Assembly (NCBI RefSeq): GCF_003946605.1 | Contig: NZ_RHOQ01000003.1 | Coordinates: forward strand, 1-64,000 | Direction of reading: 5' to 3' | Length of the DNA: 64,000 nucleotides | From: Companilactobacillus baiquanensis | GTDB lineage: Bacteria > Bacillota > Bacilli > Lactobacillales > Lactobacillaceae | Shown here: piece by piece, positions 17,587 to 26,674 of the stretch | How positions within the stretch are numbered: position 1 is the first letter of the stretch | Layout of the letters: the number at the start of each line of letters is the position of its first letter | Notes under the pieces: generated by a model | Seen by the model: the letters and a program-made list of their open reading frames with translations, nothing else | Told to the model about the DNA's origin: nothing | Databases searched by the model: none | Made by a program: the position numbers and the translations under genes

Positions 17587-18226
17587 ATTTTTAGTAGATA
17601 ATTTTTTGAAACTGATATTTAGAGATTATCTTTATTTATCTCTATTGTTTATATTATTAGTCATTAAATTTACAATTGATTCTGCTTTAGGTTTATCAAA
17701 TTTACAAAAGACTGAAATTTTTATAATTTTAACTTTTATAATTGGATTAATTAGCGGATTGAACTTCTTTAGAAATGATCAGTTGTATAATCGATATGTA
17801 AAACAAAAAATCAATAATTACTGGCTGTATATTTCAGTTCAAACGGTTATATTATTGTTGATGAATATTTTAACGGCGGTTTTAACATTTATTAATACCG
17901 CTGATTGGGTATTAATTATATTATTTACGACATCAGGCTTTGTTGGTACAGAAATAGCAATGATTTTAAAATTGCGATTTGAAAAACATCCTATCATAGG
18001 ACAGATCGGGATTTTAATTCTATTGTATTTATCATTATCCGACAGCTCTAGTGGTACTTTGTACTATGTAAACTGGATCCTGCCACCTATTTCTAAAATG
18101 ATAGTAACCTTGCAAGATGGACATTCACTACAAGCTTTACTACCGATCGCCGGACAGCAATTTGTCTATGGGATTATTTTATTTGCTATTAGCGGTGTCT
18201 TTTATCAAAAAAAATTCGAAAAATGA
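17576..18226 (+). CDS. ABC transporter membrane subunit (6 TM)
   Basis: About 216 residues with six hydrophobic segments and almost no extracytoplasmic domain. I prefer TTG at 17576, with GAGGGGG 9-10 bases upstream inside the ATPase gene; a TTG at 17558 in the same frame is the alternative but overlaps that SD. The gene overlaps the end of the ATPase gene, indicating translational coupling. No sequence family is recognised beyond the context. Confidence 0.72.
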   Translation: MKIKFLVDNFLKLIFRDYLYLSLLFILLVIKFTIDSALGLSNLQKTEIFIILTFIIGLISGLNFFRNDQLYNRYVKQKINNYWLYISVQTVILLLMNILTAVLTFINTADWVLIILFTTSGFVGTEIAMILKLRFEKHPIIGQIGILILLYLSLSDSSSGTLYYVNWILPPISKMIVTLQDGHSLQALLPIAGQQFVYGIILFAISGVFYQKKFEK

Positions 18227-18291
18227 GATAAAAGTATTGCTATTTACCATCGACTTCTGCTTTAATTGCCTGATGAACAAGGAGGCCTATA

Positions 18292-18816
18292 ATGAGCAAT
18301 ATTTACTTACGTCGTGCAAAACAAGACGATTTGCCAAAAGTTATAGAAATTATTGAGGGCGCTAAGAAAACCTTACGCGACCGTGGTGTCGATCAGTGGC
18401 AACGTGGATATCCCAATGAAGCCATCTTAAAACAAGACCTTGAAGAAGGTATTAATTACGTTTTATTGTTGGATGGTGAAGTAGTAGGAACGGCTGCTCT
18501 CCAACAGGGCTACGATAAGAACTATCAAGAAATAACTAATGGTAAATGGGATGGAGAATCTGATGTAACTTATTCGATCATCCACAGAATCGCAGTAGAA
18601 CCAGGTCATCAAGGACAACATTTATCTGCTGCTTTGATTCAGCAACTTATGACAATGTCATATAGTTTAGGTTATGAAGACGTCAGGATCGATACTCATC
18701 CTGAAAACTTGGTTATGCAACATGTCATTAAAGCTAATGGTTTTGTTGAAAAAGGCATTATTACTATGGATGAGGATAAAGGCGATAGAAAAGCCTACCA
18801 AATCTTATTGAATTAA
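18292..18816 (+). CDS. GNAT family N-acetyltransferase
   Basis: A 174-residue acetyl-CoA dependent acyltransferase. The N-terminal YLRRAKQDDLPKVIEIIEGAKKTL and the acetyl-CoA loop HRIAVEPGHQGQHLSAALIQQL (motif A, about 105-125), followed by RIDTHPENLVMQHVIKANGF (motif B), are clear. The substrate is unknown. A perfect AAGGAGG lies before the ATG. Followed by a small terminator. Confidence 0.9.
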   Translation: MSNIYLRRAKQDDLPKVIEIIEGAKKTLRDRGVDQWQRGYPNEAILKQDLEEGINYVLLLDGEVVGTAALQQGYDKNYQEITNGKWDGESDVTYSIIHRIAVEPGHQGQHLSAALIQQLMTMSYSLGYEDVRIDTHPENLVMQHVIKANGFVEKGIITMDEDKGDRKAYQILLN

Positions 18817-18838
18817 CAGTTAAATCGTATTGTATTTA

Positions 18839-18862
18839 AGCCATCGGTACAGATGGTTTTTT
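18839..18862 (+). terminator. Terminator after GNAT gene
   Basis: GCCATC-GGTACA-GATGGT with a run of seven Ts. Confidence 0.75.
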
Positions 18863-18916
18863 TGGTTCTTTTCACTGAAAAAATGTTAGTATTGGAAGTA
18901 TTGGGAGAACAGTAAA

Positions 18917-20086
18917 TTGAATATTAAAAATTTTGCTAAAAAGGTTTTGAATCCAAAACCATCTGAATTTATCTCAACACAAACTGATAATTTTCTAAGA
19001 AGGTTGAAACCAAGACCTTTTGCGGTTGATTATATAAATAATGTTTATAAAAATAATGTGAAATCTCATATAACCGATAATACACTGACAATGTCTGTTT
19101 TGACTGATACTCATGCCAAAGCGATCGCCAGTGCTTCTTATTATGGGATCAATGGTGTACGTCACGTGATTGAAAGCAACACGGTCAGTGATGATAATAA
19201 TATTGATCTTAATGTCCACTTAGGTGATTTGATCGACGGTAGTGATAAACCAGAGATAAGCCGAGGTTTATTACGTTTTGTCGTTGAAAATTATCAAAAT
19301 AGCAAGTCGCCATTTTATATTATTGAAGGTAATCATGACGAAAATGATAAATATGATGAACATCGATTTATCAGTTCGGCTTCGTTTAGACGTGATGATT
19401 ACGATACTTTAGTAACAAAAGCCGATTTTGAACAATCAAAGATCTTTAGACTGAATCCTGTCTCTAAAGTTGGCTGGTTTGATAAAGGCGATATACGAGT
19501 TATTTTCTTAAACACGAGTGATATACCATATATTTTAAATAACGGTTCTAAAAAATATGATTTTAAAAAAGTACGTGGAATAAGAGAACAGCAATTAGAA
19601 GATCTAATAGCTGTTTTGGAGAATACAGTCGATAAGTACGTTGTTGTCATGGGTCATGCTAATATTATCAGCCCGAGCGGCAGAAGTGCTTTGAACTTCA
19701 ATGGAGATTTGATCCAACAAATTTTTGTTGCTTTTAACAATAAGACTCTTGGCCAAGTTAAAAATCAGTTAACTGGTGATTTTGGAGTTGATTTACGATA
19801 TGATTTTTCGGCTACTGGTATTTCTAAAGTTACTACATATATTTGTGGTCACATGCATTATGAGAAATATTATAAAGTTGCTGGAATTAACCATATAATC
19901 TTAAACTGTTCTGCTTTAATGGGGAAAAAGCACGGTTTAACAACTGATTATAATAAAAAATGGGATAGAAGATATAATGAAATATCCGAATTATCAGGTT
20001 ATTTTATTAATATTGACCCAGATAAATTGCGACTACAAATATTTGGTTACGGAGCAGCAACTAGGTATGTAAGTTTTGAGATATAG
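18917..20086 (+). CDS. Metallophosphoesterase (calcineurin-like)
   Basis: A 389-residue phosphoesterase with all dimetal motifs: D-T-H (LTDTHAKA, about 58), GDLIDGSD (about 103), GNHDE (about 140), VVMGHANI (about 243) and GHMHYE (about 312). No signal peptide; cytosolic. It begins with TTG (GGGAG about ten bases upstream). It ends 11 bases before asnB, so the two are likely co-transcribed. The substrate cannot be told; a link to cell-wall metabolism is only suggested by its neighbours. Confidence 0.88.
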   Translation: MNIKNFAKKVLNPKPSEFISTQTDNFLRRLKPRPFAVDYINNVYKNNVKSHITDNTLTMSVLTDTHAKAIASASYYGINGVRHVIESNTVSDDNNIDLNVHLGDLIDGSDKPEISRGLLRFVVENYQNSKSPFYIIEGNHDENDKYDEHRFISSASFRRDDYDTLVTKADFEQSKIFRLNPVSKVGWFDKGDIRVIFLNTSDIPYILNNGSKKYDFKKVRGIREQQLEDLIAVLENTVDKYVVVMGHANIISPSGRSALNFNGDLIQQIFVAFNNKTLGQVKNQLTGDFGVDLRYDFSATGISKVTTYICGHMHYEKYYKVAGINHIILNCSALMGKKHGLTTDYNKKWDRRYNEISELSGYFINIDPDKLRLQIFGYGAATRYVSFEI

Positions 20087-20097
20087 GAGAAATAAAT

Positions 20098-21993
20098 ATG
20101 TGTGGAATTGTCGGATTCGTAGATAAAAAGATTGCTGATAAACAACCGGTAATTGAATCTATGATGGATGCAGTTAAACATCGTGGTCCAAATAGTTCAG
20201 GTGAACTGATCAACGGCAACGTTGCACTAGGTTTTCGTCGCTTGAGTATTATTGATGTGAAGAGCGGTTCGCAACCTATTTATAATGAAGATAATAGTAA
20301 AGCCATTATTTTTAATGGTGAAATTTATAATTATCAAATTATTCAAGAAGAGTTGAAGAAAAAAGGTCATCAATTCAGAACTAATACGGATACAGAAGTT
20401 TTGTTGCATGGGTTTGAAGAGTGGGGGATCGTTGATCTCCTTAAAAAAATCCGGGGGATGTTCGCCTTTGTCATTTATAATCTAGAAACAGGCGACATTA
20501 CAGGTGCTAGAGATTTCTTTGGCATTAAACCTTTGTATTATTACAACCGTCAAGGCACATTTATTTTTGGATCTGAGATCAAATCCTTTTTGAAACAGCC
20601 TAATTTTGAAAAAGAATTGAATAAGTCAGCTTTGAAACCATATTTAACTTTTCAGTATTCGGCTTTAAATGAAACCTTCTTCAAAAATGTTTTTCGTATT
20701 CCTGAAGGTCACTATTTTACATATAAGAGTGGCAAACTCAGTATCAAAAAATATTGGGATATTCATTTTAAAGAAAATCAGTTGAGTTTTGAGGATACAG
20801 TTAAAAAAATTGATCAGTCGATCCATGAATCAGTTAAAGCTCATTCGATAAGTGATGTTCCTGTTGGATCGTTATTGTCTAGTGGTGTTGATTCAAGTTA
20901 TATAACAGCTATTTTGAAACCAGAGCATACTTATTCAATTGACTTTGATACAAATACTTACGAAGAAGGCAGCGCCGCTAAAGAATTAGCCGATAATTTA
21001 GGTTTAAAAAATACTCGTGGGATCGTGACGAAAAACGAAGCTATAAAGGCAATGCCGTTAATTCAATATTATATGGATGAACCGGATGCCAATCCTTCAT
21101 GTGTACCGTTGTACTTTTTAACCAAGTTAGCCAGCAAAGATGTTACAGTCATTCTTTCTGGTGAAGGAGCAGATGAATTATTCGCCGGATATGCTAACTA
21201 CGGCGACCACTCTAAATCTAAAGTTATTCGAGCTTTTGCGGCAGGTTTGAAGAAATTACCTCAAAATACTCGTTACAAACTTGCACATGGTTTACAGAAA
21301 ATGCCTAATTTCCCCGGCCGATTGCATCTATATGAATCAACAGCTAAAGCTGAAGAGTTCTTTATTGGTGAAGCTAAGGTTTTTAGTGAGCAAGAGGCTT
21401 CTGATATAGTTAAACCAGATTATGAGAAGTCTAGATCGGTTAAAGATATAGTTATGCGCAGTTATCGTAAAGTGGCTGATTTTGATGATGAAGTTAAAAA
21501 AATGCAGTATTTAGATGTACATCAGTTTATGTCAAACGATATCCTATTAAAAGCTGATAAAATGAGCATGGCTAATTCGATGGAACTTAGAGTACCTTTC
21601 TTAGATAAAGAAGTTGCCCAAGTTGCAGAAGAAATTCCGACAAAATATTTGTTGAATCGTAAAGATAGTAAGTACGCTTTAAGAGTGGCAGCACAAAAAG
21701 CGTTGCCAAGTGAATGGGCTAAACGTAAAAAGTTAGGTTTCCCAGTCCCTATCAGAGATTGGATTCACTCAAAAAAAGTTTATCAACAACTTAGAGATTT
21801 ATTCAGTGAAGAATTTGTTGGTGAATTCTTTGATCAAGAGCAAATTTTAAAGATGTTAGATGGATTTTATAATAATAAAAATGATGATCGCCGTAAAATT
21901 TGGACGATTTATACTTTTTTGATTTGGTATAAAGTATTTTTCATTAATGATGGAAATAAACCAAACGTTGACCCTAAAGTTAAAAGAGCGTGA
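20098..21993 (+). CDS. asnB: Asparagine synthase family glutamine amidotransferase
   Basis: A 631-residue two-domain enzyme. Residues 1-215 are the class II glutaminase domain (MCGIVGF, so Cys2 is the nucleophile; RLSIIDVKSGSQP; FNGEIYN), and 235-600 are the synthase domain with the PP-loop SSGVDSS. It transfers glutamine ammonia to an AMP-activated carboxylate. Standard annotation is L-Asn synthesis. However, this clade includes cell-wall amidases (AsnH of Lactococcus, AsnB1 of L. plantarum), and the next gene is a D-Asp ligase, so the true substrate may be cross-bridge D-aspartate. The stop codon lies inside the LHR hairpin repeat. Confidence 0.9.
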   Translation: MCGIVGFVDKKIADKQPVIESMMDAVKHRGPNSSGELINGNVALGFRRLSIIDVKSGSQPIYNEDNSKAIIFNGEIYNYQIIQEELKKKGHQFRTNTDTEVLLHGFEEWGIVDLLKKIRGMFAFVIYNLETGDITGARDFFGIKPLYYYNRQGTFIFGSEIKSFLKQPNFEKELNKSALKPYLTFQYSALNETFFKNVFRIPEGHYFTYKSGKLSIKKYWDIHFKENQLSFEDTVKKIDQSIHESVKAHSISDVPVGSLLSSGVDSSYITAILKPEHTYSIDFDTNTYEEGSAAKELADNLGLKNTRGIVTKNEAIKAMPLIQYYMDEPDANPSCVPLYFLTKLASKDVTVILSGEGADELFAGYANYGDHSKSKVIRAFAAGLKKLPQNTRYKLAHGLQKMPNFPGRLHLYESTAKAEEFFIGEAKVFSEQEASDIVKPDYEKSRSVKDIVMRSYRKVADFDDEVKKMQYLDVHQFMSNDILLKADKMSMANSMELRVPFLDKEVAQVAEEIPTKYLLNRKDSKYALRVAAQKALPSEWAKRKKLGFPVPIRDWIHSKKVYQQLRDLFSEEFVGEFFDQEQILKMLDGFYNNKNDDRRKIWTIYTFLIWYKVFFINDGNKPNVDPKVKRA

Positions 21994-22098
21994 TATAAGG
22001 CGGTTAGAGACTGAGCATAGCCTAAAACATCGAATAATTGTGTACTTTCAATTGTTCGATGTTTGTAGCTAAGCGGAGGTCTCTGCCTTATATCACGC
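21988..22098 (+). repeat. LHR long-hairpin repeat, copy 2
   Basis: Outer arms GCGTGATATAAGGC / GCCTTATATCACGC are perfectly paired; then AGAGAC/GTCTCT; then the conserved asymmetric loop TGAGCATA.CCTA opposite GTAG.TAAGCGGAG; then an inner stem AACATCGAATAATTG / CAATTGTTCGATGTT. It begins before, and contains, the asnB stop codon. Confidence 0.88.
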
Positions 22099-22114
22099 GT
22101 TTCAATAAATATGT

Positions 22115-22147
22115 AAGAGGATGTGGTGAAAGCTACATCCTCTTATA
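22115..22147 (+). terminator. Terminator following LHR copy 2
   Basis: AAGAGGATGT pairs with ACATCCTCTT, with a short weak T tail. Nearly the same hairpin accompanies LHR copy 1. Confidence 0.7.
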
Positions 22148-22200
22148 TGTTTCACAAAATGATAATTAATTAGCGTTTTATCGAAGTGCTGGTTGAATAT

Positions 22201-22208
22201 GTTATAAT
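22201..22208 (+). promoter_or_regulatory. Extended -10 promoter of the D-Asp ligase gene
   Basis: TG at 22200-22201, one base, then TATAAT at 22203-22208; there is no good -35, consistent with an extended -10 promoter. Confidence 0.5.
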
Positions 22209-22260
22209 TTTGTTTGAAATGTGTGTAAAATTTTAAATATGAATTAATAAAAGTAAGAGG

Positions 22261-23541
22261 TTGATCCTTATCGAAACTAAGTCAGGAAAGAAATTCACGC
22301 CGATATTATTAGGTAGTGATATGAACGTTTATGGTATGGCACGTGCTTTCCATGAAGTTTATGGCGGTGGTGCTGTACAAGCATATGCAAGCGCTCAACT
22401 TGCACCTACTCGTTTTACTAAGATTGTTAATGTAACTATTAATCCCGGATTTTCTGAAGATCCAGTATTTATTGAAAAGATGCGTGAAATTGCGAAAGTT
22501 TATGAAAACCATGAGGAACCTGTTATTTTGATCTCATGTGGCGACGGTTATGCTGAACTTATTAGTAAGCATAAAGAGGAACTGTCTAAAACTTTTGTAT
22601 GTCCTTATGTTGATTATGATCTATTAAAGTCGTTAAACGATAAAGAAAACTTTTATAAAATCGCTGACGAACATAACCTGCCACATCCAAAGACAAAGAT
22701 AATTACTAAAAAGATGTATCAAGATAAAGTTGATATGGAAGTTCCATTTTCATATCCAGCAGCTTTAAAGCCGGCAAACAGTGTGGAATGGCTTGACATC
22801 CATTTTGAAGGACGTAAAAAAGCATTTACAGTTCATTCAGATGAAGAATTTAATAATACTGTTGCTAAAATATATGATAACGGTTATACTTCTGACCTAA
22901 TCTTACAGGATTTTATTCCTGGGGATGACTCCAACATGCGAGTTTTAAATGCGTATGTTGATAGTAATCATCATGTTAAGATGATGTGTTTAGGCCACCC
23001 GATCTTGGAAGATCCAACTCCACAGTCGATTGGTAATTATGTAGCCATTGTTCCTGAATTCAATCAAGATGTTTATGATCAAGTTCAAAAATTTCTTGAA
23101 GATATGGAATTTACCGGCTTCGCCAACTTCGATATGAAGTATGATTCAAGAGATCAAACTTTTAAATTCTTTGAGATCAACTTGCGTCAAGGTCGAAGCA
23201 GTTTCTTTGTTACCTTGAATGGCTATAATTTAGCACAATACTTAGTTGAAGATTATGTTGAAGGCGACTTGGATAATAAGCCAACCGTCTATGCTAATAA
23301 AAATAAAGCTCAACACAAACTTTGGTTAGGCGTACCTATTAAGGTTTTGAGAAAATATGCTGCTGACAATGAGGCAAGTCGTTACGCCGAAGAATTGATC
23401 AAGCAAGAACGTACAGGTACAACGGTCTTTTATGACAAAGATAAGTCATTTAAGCGCTGGATGTTACTAACATATATGTTCCATAATTATGTAAAGCGCT
23501 TTGATAAATACTTTGAAGCTAATAAAGGCCGAGATTTTTAA
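22261..23541 (+). CDS. ATP-grasp ligase, probable D-aspartate ligase (cross-bridge)
   Basis: A 426-residue ATP-grasp enzyme. FTPILLGSDMNVYGMARAFHEVYG closely resembles the start of Aslfm of Enterococcus faecium, which attaches D-aspartate to the lysine of UDP-MurNAc-pentapeptide. The ATP-grasp core (ALKPANSVEW, LILQDFIPGDD, FEINLRQGRSS) spans about 170-330. It should act in the cytosol on peptidoglycan precursors. The start is uncertain: TTG at 22261 directly abuts AAGAGG, leaving almost no spacing; an unusual start a few codons later would fit the SD better. Neighbours: asnB upstream and usp 20 bases downstream. Confidence 0.82.
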   Translation: MILIETKSGKKFTPILLGSDMNVYGMARAFHEVYGGGAVQAYASAQLAPTRFTKIVNVTINPGFSEDPVFIEKMREIAKVYENHEEPVILISCGDGYAELISKHKEELSKTFVCPYVDYDLLKSLNDKENFYKIADEHNLPHPKTKIITKKMYQDKVDMEVPFSYPAALKPANSVEWLDIHFEGRKKAFTVHSDEEFNNTVAKIYDNGYTSDLILQDFIPGDDSNMRVLNAYVDSNHHVKMMCLGHPILEDPTPQSIGNYVAIVPEFNQDVYDQVQKFLEDMEFTGFANFDMKYDSRDQTFKFFEINLRQGRSSFFVTLNGYNLAQYLVEDYVEGDLDNKPTVYANKNKAQHKLWLGVPIKVLRKYAADNEASRYAEELIKQERTGTTVFYDKDKSFKRWMLLTYMFHNYVKRFDKYFEANKGRDF

Positions 23542-23561
23542 AAATAGGAGGCTCACTTAAG

Positions 23562-24026
23562 ATGGATGAAGTACGTGATTATAAAGTAAAGAAAATTGAA
23601 TATGAAAAGATTTTGATTTGTGTGGATTCTGATGATTTTGCATCATCAAAGAATGCTTTTAATTATGCTTGTTCATTAGCCAAACATTATAATTCCGAAT
23701 TAGGGATCGTATCAGTATTGGAAATTGGTGATTTAAACATTTTTCAATCGCTAGATCCAGATGTATTATCTGAGCGTCGTAATCAGATTAAAGAATTGCT
23801 TGAAATGTATGGTAAAAAGGCTGAAACATTTGGTGTAAAGAATGTTCACTTGATGGTAACAGAAGGCAGTCCTGGTCAATCGATAGTTGAAAAGGTGATT
23901 CCTAAGTTTACTCCAGATTTGGTTATTGTTGGGGTTGAGGAAAAGAACCGTTATCGTAATACTATCGGTTCACAAGCCGCTAAAATTGTTAATAATGCTC
24001 GTGTTTCGGTTAGTGTTATTAGATAG
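23562..24026 (+). CDS. Universal stress protein UspA family
   Basis: A 154-residue Usp domain, YEKILICVDSDD at the start and a C-terminal IVGVEEKNRYRNTIGSQAAKIVNNARVSV that keeps only part of the G-2x-G-9x-G pattern. It lies 20 bases after the D-Asp ligase gene with TAGGAGG upstream, so it is in the same operon. It differs clearly from the Usp at 15135. An LHR repeat starts immediately after the stop. Confidence 0.88.
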   Translation: MDEVRDYKVKKIEYEKILICVDSDDFASSKNAFNYACSLAKHYNSELGIVSVLEIGDLNIFQSLDPDVLSERRNQIKELLEMYGKKAETFGVKNVHLMVTEGSPGQSIVEKVIPKFTPDLVIVGVEEKNRYRNTIGSQAAKIVNNARVSVSVIR

Positions 24027-24028
24027 GG

Positions 24029-24138
24029 CGTAAAAATCAACGGTTAGGGTTTGAGCATTACCTAGCCTAGTGCTTGTACCAGCGAAGATGGTGCAAGCAC
24101 TAGGCGTAGTAAGCACAGAACCCTGTTGATTTTTACGC
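24029..24138 (+). repeat. LHR long-hairpin repeat, copy 3
   Basis: Outer arms GCGTAAAAATCAAC / GTTGATTTTTACGC, then GGGTT/AACCC, then the conserved loop TTGAGCATTACCTAG opposite CGTAGTAAGCACAGA, then an inner stem CCTAGTGCTTG / CAAGCACTAGG. It begins three bases after the usp stop. Arm sequences differ from copies 1 and 2, but pairing is kept. Confidence 0.88.
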
Positions 24139-24160
24139 GTTTAAGAATCGATTGTTGTAT

Positions 24161-24231
24161 CTTGTACCAGCGAAGATGGTGCAAGCACTAGGCGTAGTAA
24201 GCGCAGAGCCCTGTTGATTTTTACGCGTTTA
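24161..24231 (+). repeat. Partial duplicate of LHR copy 3 (right half)
   Basis: A 71-base direct repeat of 24073-24143 with two substitutions (aagcAcagaAccc to aagcGcagaGccc). Only the apical and right arm are present, so it cannot form the full hairpin. It is separated from copy 3 by about 17 bases and runs into CLR copy 1. Confidence 0.85.
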
Positions 24232-24233
24232 CT

Positions 24234-24410
24234 GCCGCTTCCGGTTTTGAGTAATTCCACCTGTTGTGTGGACCGTTTTCAGCCTAGGTCTGAAAACTCG
24301 CTTTTAAGCTTTGCTAACGCAAATCTTAAAAGTCGTCCGTGGAGTAAGAACGGAAAATCGCCGTTCAACTCCACACTCACAACTGGTTCCATTACTCAAA
24401 ACCTCCAGCT
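24234..24410 (+). repeat. CLR cloverleaf repeat, copy 1
   Basis: Outer stem GGTTTTGAGTAAT / ATTACTCAAAACC. Hairpin 1: TTTTCAG/CTGAAAA. Hairpin 2: CTTTTAAG-C-TTTGC / GCAAA-T-CTTAAAAG. Hairpin 3: GTGGAGT-aa-GAACGG / CCGTTC-ACTCCAC. Junction GTGTGGACCG. It is near-identical to copy 3 except for the outermost arms. Confidence 0.88.
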
Positions 24411-24548
24411 TATTTTGTTTTTTAAGTCTGAAAACTATTTGATTAGATTTTTTGGTAATTTTGATAGTTTGAAAGATTTAGTTGTGCAGAAAAAGCTATT
24501 CCTGTTACATATTTAAAAACTATTCAATTAAATATTTTAAAAAATTCT

Positions 24549-24574
24549 AAGTACATCATGAGATGTACTTTTTT
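24549..24574 (+). terminator. Terminator-like hairpin upstream of pepO
   Basis: AAGTACATC-ATGA-GATGTACTT plus Ts. It lies about 95 bases before pepO and probably ends transcripts from the usp side; 24411-24548 holds no recognisable gene. Confidence 0.75.
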
Positions 24575-24667
24575 AATTCCTTTTTTGGCGTGCTTTGTGG
24601 CTCATAATTTTTTTAATGAAAAACAAAGAGTGATATAGTAGTTATAAAATCGCATGGTGGTGTATAT

Positions 24668-26611
24668 ATGTTTACTAGTAAGATTATTGGTGGTTCTGGC
24701 GATATGGTTGATGCTAAACCTACTGATTATAAAGAGAATCTGTACTTGGCTGTTAATGGTGCTTGGCAAGAAAAGGCTGAAATACCATCAGATAAACCAA
24801 GAACTGGTGGATTCATGGATCTTGATGAGGGTGTTGAAAAGGCATTGATGAAGGATTTTCATGAATTTGCTAATGATGAGGAAAAAACAAATAATGACTT
24901 GTTATTACAAGCTGTTAAATTGTATCGTTTGGCAAATAATGTTGAACATTTGAATAAGTTTCATCATCAACCAATCTTGAAAGATATTCAAAGAATTACA
25001 GATTTAAATAATGTTAAGGAACTAAGTGAGGGCTTAGCTGACTTTTCTAGGGATGGTTTTCCATTGCCGATCGACGTTGATGTTGATGCTGACATGAAAG
25101 ATACTTCTAAAAATGTTGTTTACATTGGCGGAGCTGGATTGATCCTTCCAGATAAAACTTATTATGATGAGAAAAATGAATCCGGTAAGCAATTGTTAGC
25201 TAAATTTGCAGAGGTTTCCAGACGTCTTCTTTCAATGATCGGCTATGATTTGGATGAGGCTAAAGAGATCGTTGAAAAAGCATTGATCTTTGATAAGTCA
25301 TTGGTCCCAATTGTTAAGAGTTCAGAGGAATGGGCTGATTATACAAAGATTTATAATCCAATCGACTTTTCAGAATATATTGAAAAATCAGAAAATCTTG
25401 ATTTGAAGCAACAAGTAGAAGATTTGATCAACGCTACTCCTGAAAAAGTTATTATCACTGAACCACGTTATTTGGATAATTTAAATAAGTTAGTTAATGA
25501 TGATACTTTTGAAAATTTAAAAGCTTGGATGCTAGTTAACTATCTAACAGGCAATGCTTCTAATTTGGACGAAGAATTCCGTCAGACTATTGGCGAATAC
25601 AATTTAGCTTTGAGCGGTGCTAAGGAATTACAGAATAGAACTAAGTATGCTTATCACAGGGCTGCTGGTATTTTTAGCCAAGTTGTTGGTGTTTACTATG
25701 GTGAAAAATACTTTGGTGAAGCTGCTAAAAAAGACGTTGCCAATATGATCAAAAAGATGATTGCTATTTATGAACAACGTATTAGTGACAATACTTGGTT
25801 AAGTGAGGCCACTAAGCAAAAGGCTATCGTTAAATTGGATAAGATCGAAGTCAAGGTTGGATATCCTAACAAAATTGACGATGTTTACAAGAAGATCAGC
25901 ATTAATGAAAACGAATCATTGTATGAAAATATTATCGCAATTAGAAAGATTTTCAGACAAAATTCATTGGATCAATACAGCAAACCGGTTGATCGTAAGA
26001 AATGGTTGATGCCAGGACATATGGTTAATGCTTGTTATGATCCTTCAAGAAATGACATCACTTTCCCAGCTGCTATTTTGCAAGCGCCATTTTATAGCTT
26101 GGATCAATTAAGTAGTGAGAATTACGGTGGTATCGGAGCTGTTATTGCGCACGAAATTTCTCATGCGTTTGATAATAACGGAGCTCAATTTGATGAATAC
26201 GGAAATATGAATAACTGGTGGACTGATGAAGATTACAAGAAATTCCAAGAACTTACTCAAAAAGTGATCGATCAGTTTGACGGTATTCCTTATGCCGGTA
26301 GTAAAGTTAATGGTAAATTAGTTGTCAGTGAAAATGTTGCTGATGATGGTGGACTTCGTTGTGCTTTAGAAGCCGCAAAATCAGAAGATGATTATGATGT
26401 ACAAAAGTTCTTTATTAACTGGGCAAGAGTCTGGAGATTAAAGGCTACAAAACAGTTTAATGAATTATTACTTTCGACTGATGTTCATGCACCAGGTCCA
26501 TTACGTGCTAATGTTCAAGCACAAAATATGGACGAATTTTATGCCGCATTTGATATTACTTCAAAAGACGGTATGTGGTTGGAACCGGATAAGAGAGTAA
26601 ATATTTGGTAG
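24668..26611 (+). CDS. pepO: M13 family endopeptidase (neprilysin-like)
   Basis: A 647-residue zinc metallopeptidase with no signal peptide, as for the cytosolic oligopeptidase PepO of lactic acid bacteria. It cuts oligopeptides in the casein/peptide utilisation pathway. The zinc motif HEISH is at about 495 (VIAHEISHAFDNNGAQFD), the second ligand motif ENVADDGG at about 553, and NACYDPSRNDITFPAAILQ precedes. NGAWQ near residue 34 is the usual N-terminal landmark. The first ATG is at 24668 with GGTGG upstream; an ATG at 24704 is possible. It has its own terminator and is flanked by CLR repeats. Confidence 0.94.
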   Translation: MFTSKIIGGSGDMVDAKPTDYKENLYLAVNGAWQEKAEIPSDKPRTGGFMDLDEGVEKALMKDFHEFANDEEKTNNDLLLQAVKLYRLANNVEHLNKFHHQPILKDIQRITDLNNVKELSEGLADFSRDGFPLPIDVDVDADMKDTSKNVVYIGGAGLILPDKTYYDEKNESGKQLLAKFAEVSRRLLSMIGYDLDEAKEIVEKALIFDKSLVPIVKSSEEWADYTKIYNPIDFSEYIEKSENLDLKQQVEDLINATPEKVIITEPRYLDNLNKLVNDDTFENLKAWMLVNYLTGNASNLDEEFRQTIGEYNLALSGAKELQNRTKYAYHRAAGIFSQVVGVYYGEKYFGEAAKKDVANMIKKMIAIYEQRISDNTWLSEATKQKAIVKLDKIEVKVGYPNKIDDVYKKISINENESLYENIIAIRKIFRQNSLDQYSKPVDRKKWLMPGHMVNACYDPSRNDITFPAAILQAPFYSLDQLSSENYGGIGAVIAHEISHAFDNNGAQFDEYGNMNNWWTDEDYKKFQELTQKVIDQFDGIPYAGSKVNGKLVVSENVADDGGLRCALEAAKSEDDYDVQKFFINWARVWRLKATKQFNELLLSTDVHAPGPLRANVQAQNMDEFYAAFDITSKDGMWLEPDKRVNIW

Positions 26612-26622
26612 ATTTTTTAGGA

Positions 26623-26661
26623 GAAGTTGTGATCCGATTTTGGATCGTGACTTCTTTTTTT
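26623..26661 (+). terminator. Terminator of pepO
   Basis: GAAGTTGTGATCC pairs with GGATCGTGACTTC, followed by seven Ts. Confidence 0.85.
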
Positions 26662-26674
26662 GATTTTGGATGTC

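Noticed and set aside
12710..22098. LHR copies as insertion sequences with a transposase
   Set aside because: No coding capacity, no target duplications evident; they are structured repeats only.
24214..24516. 100-codon frame through CLR copy 1, and a similar 78-codon frame in the reverse copy at 26905-27141
   Set aside because: Both have the same peptide because both are CLR copies; the sequence is explained by hairpin structure, and the other CLR copies do not keep the frame.
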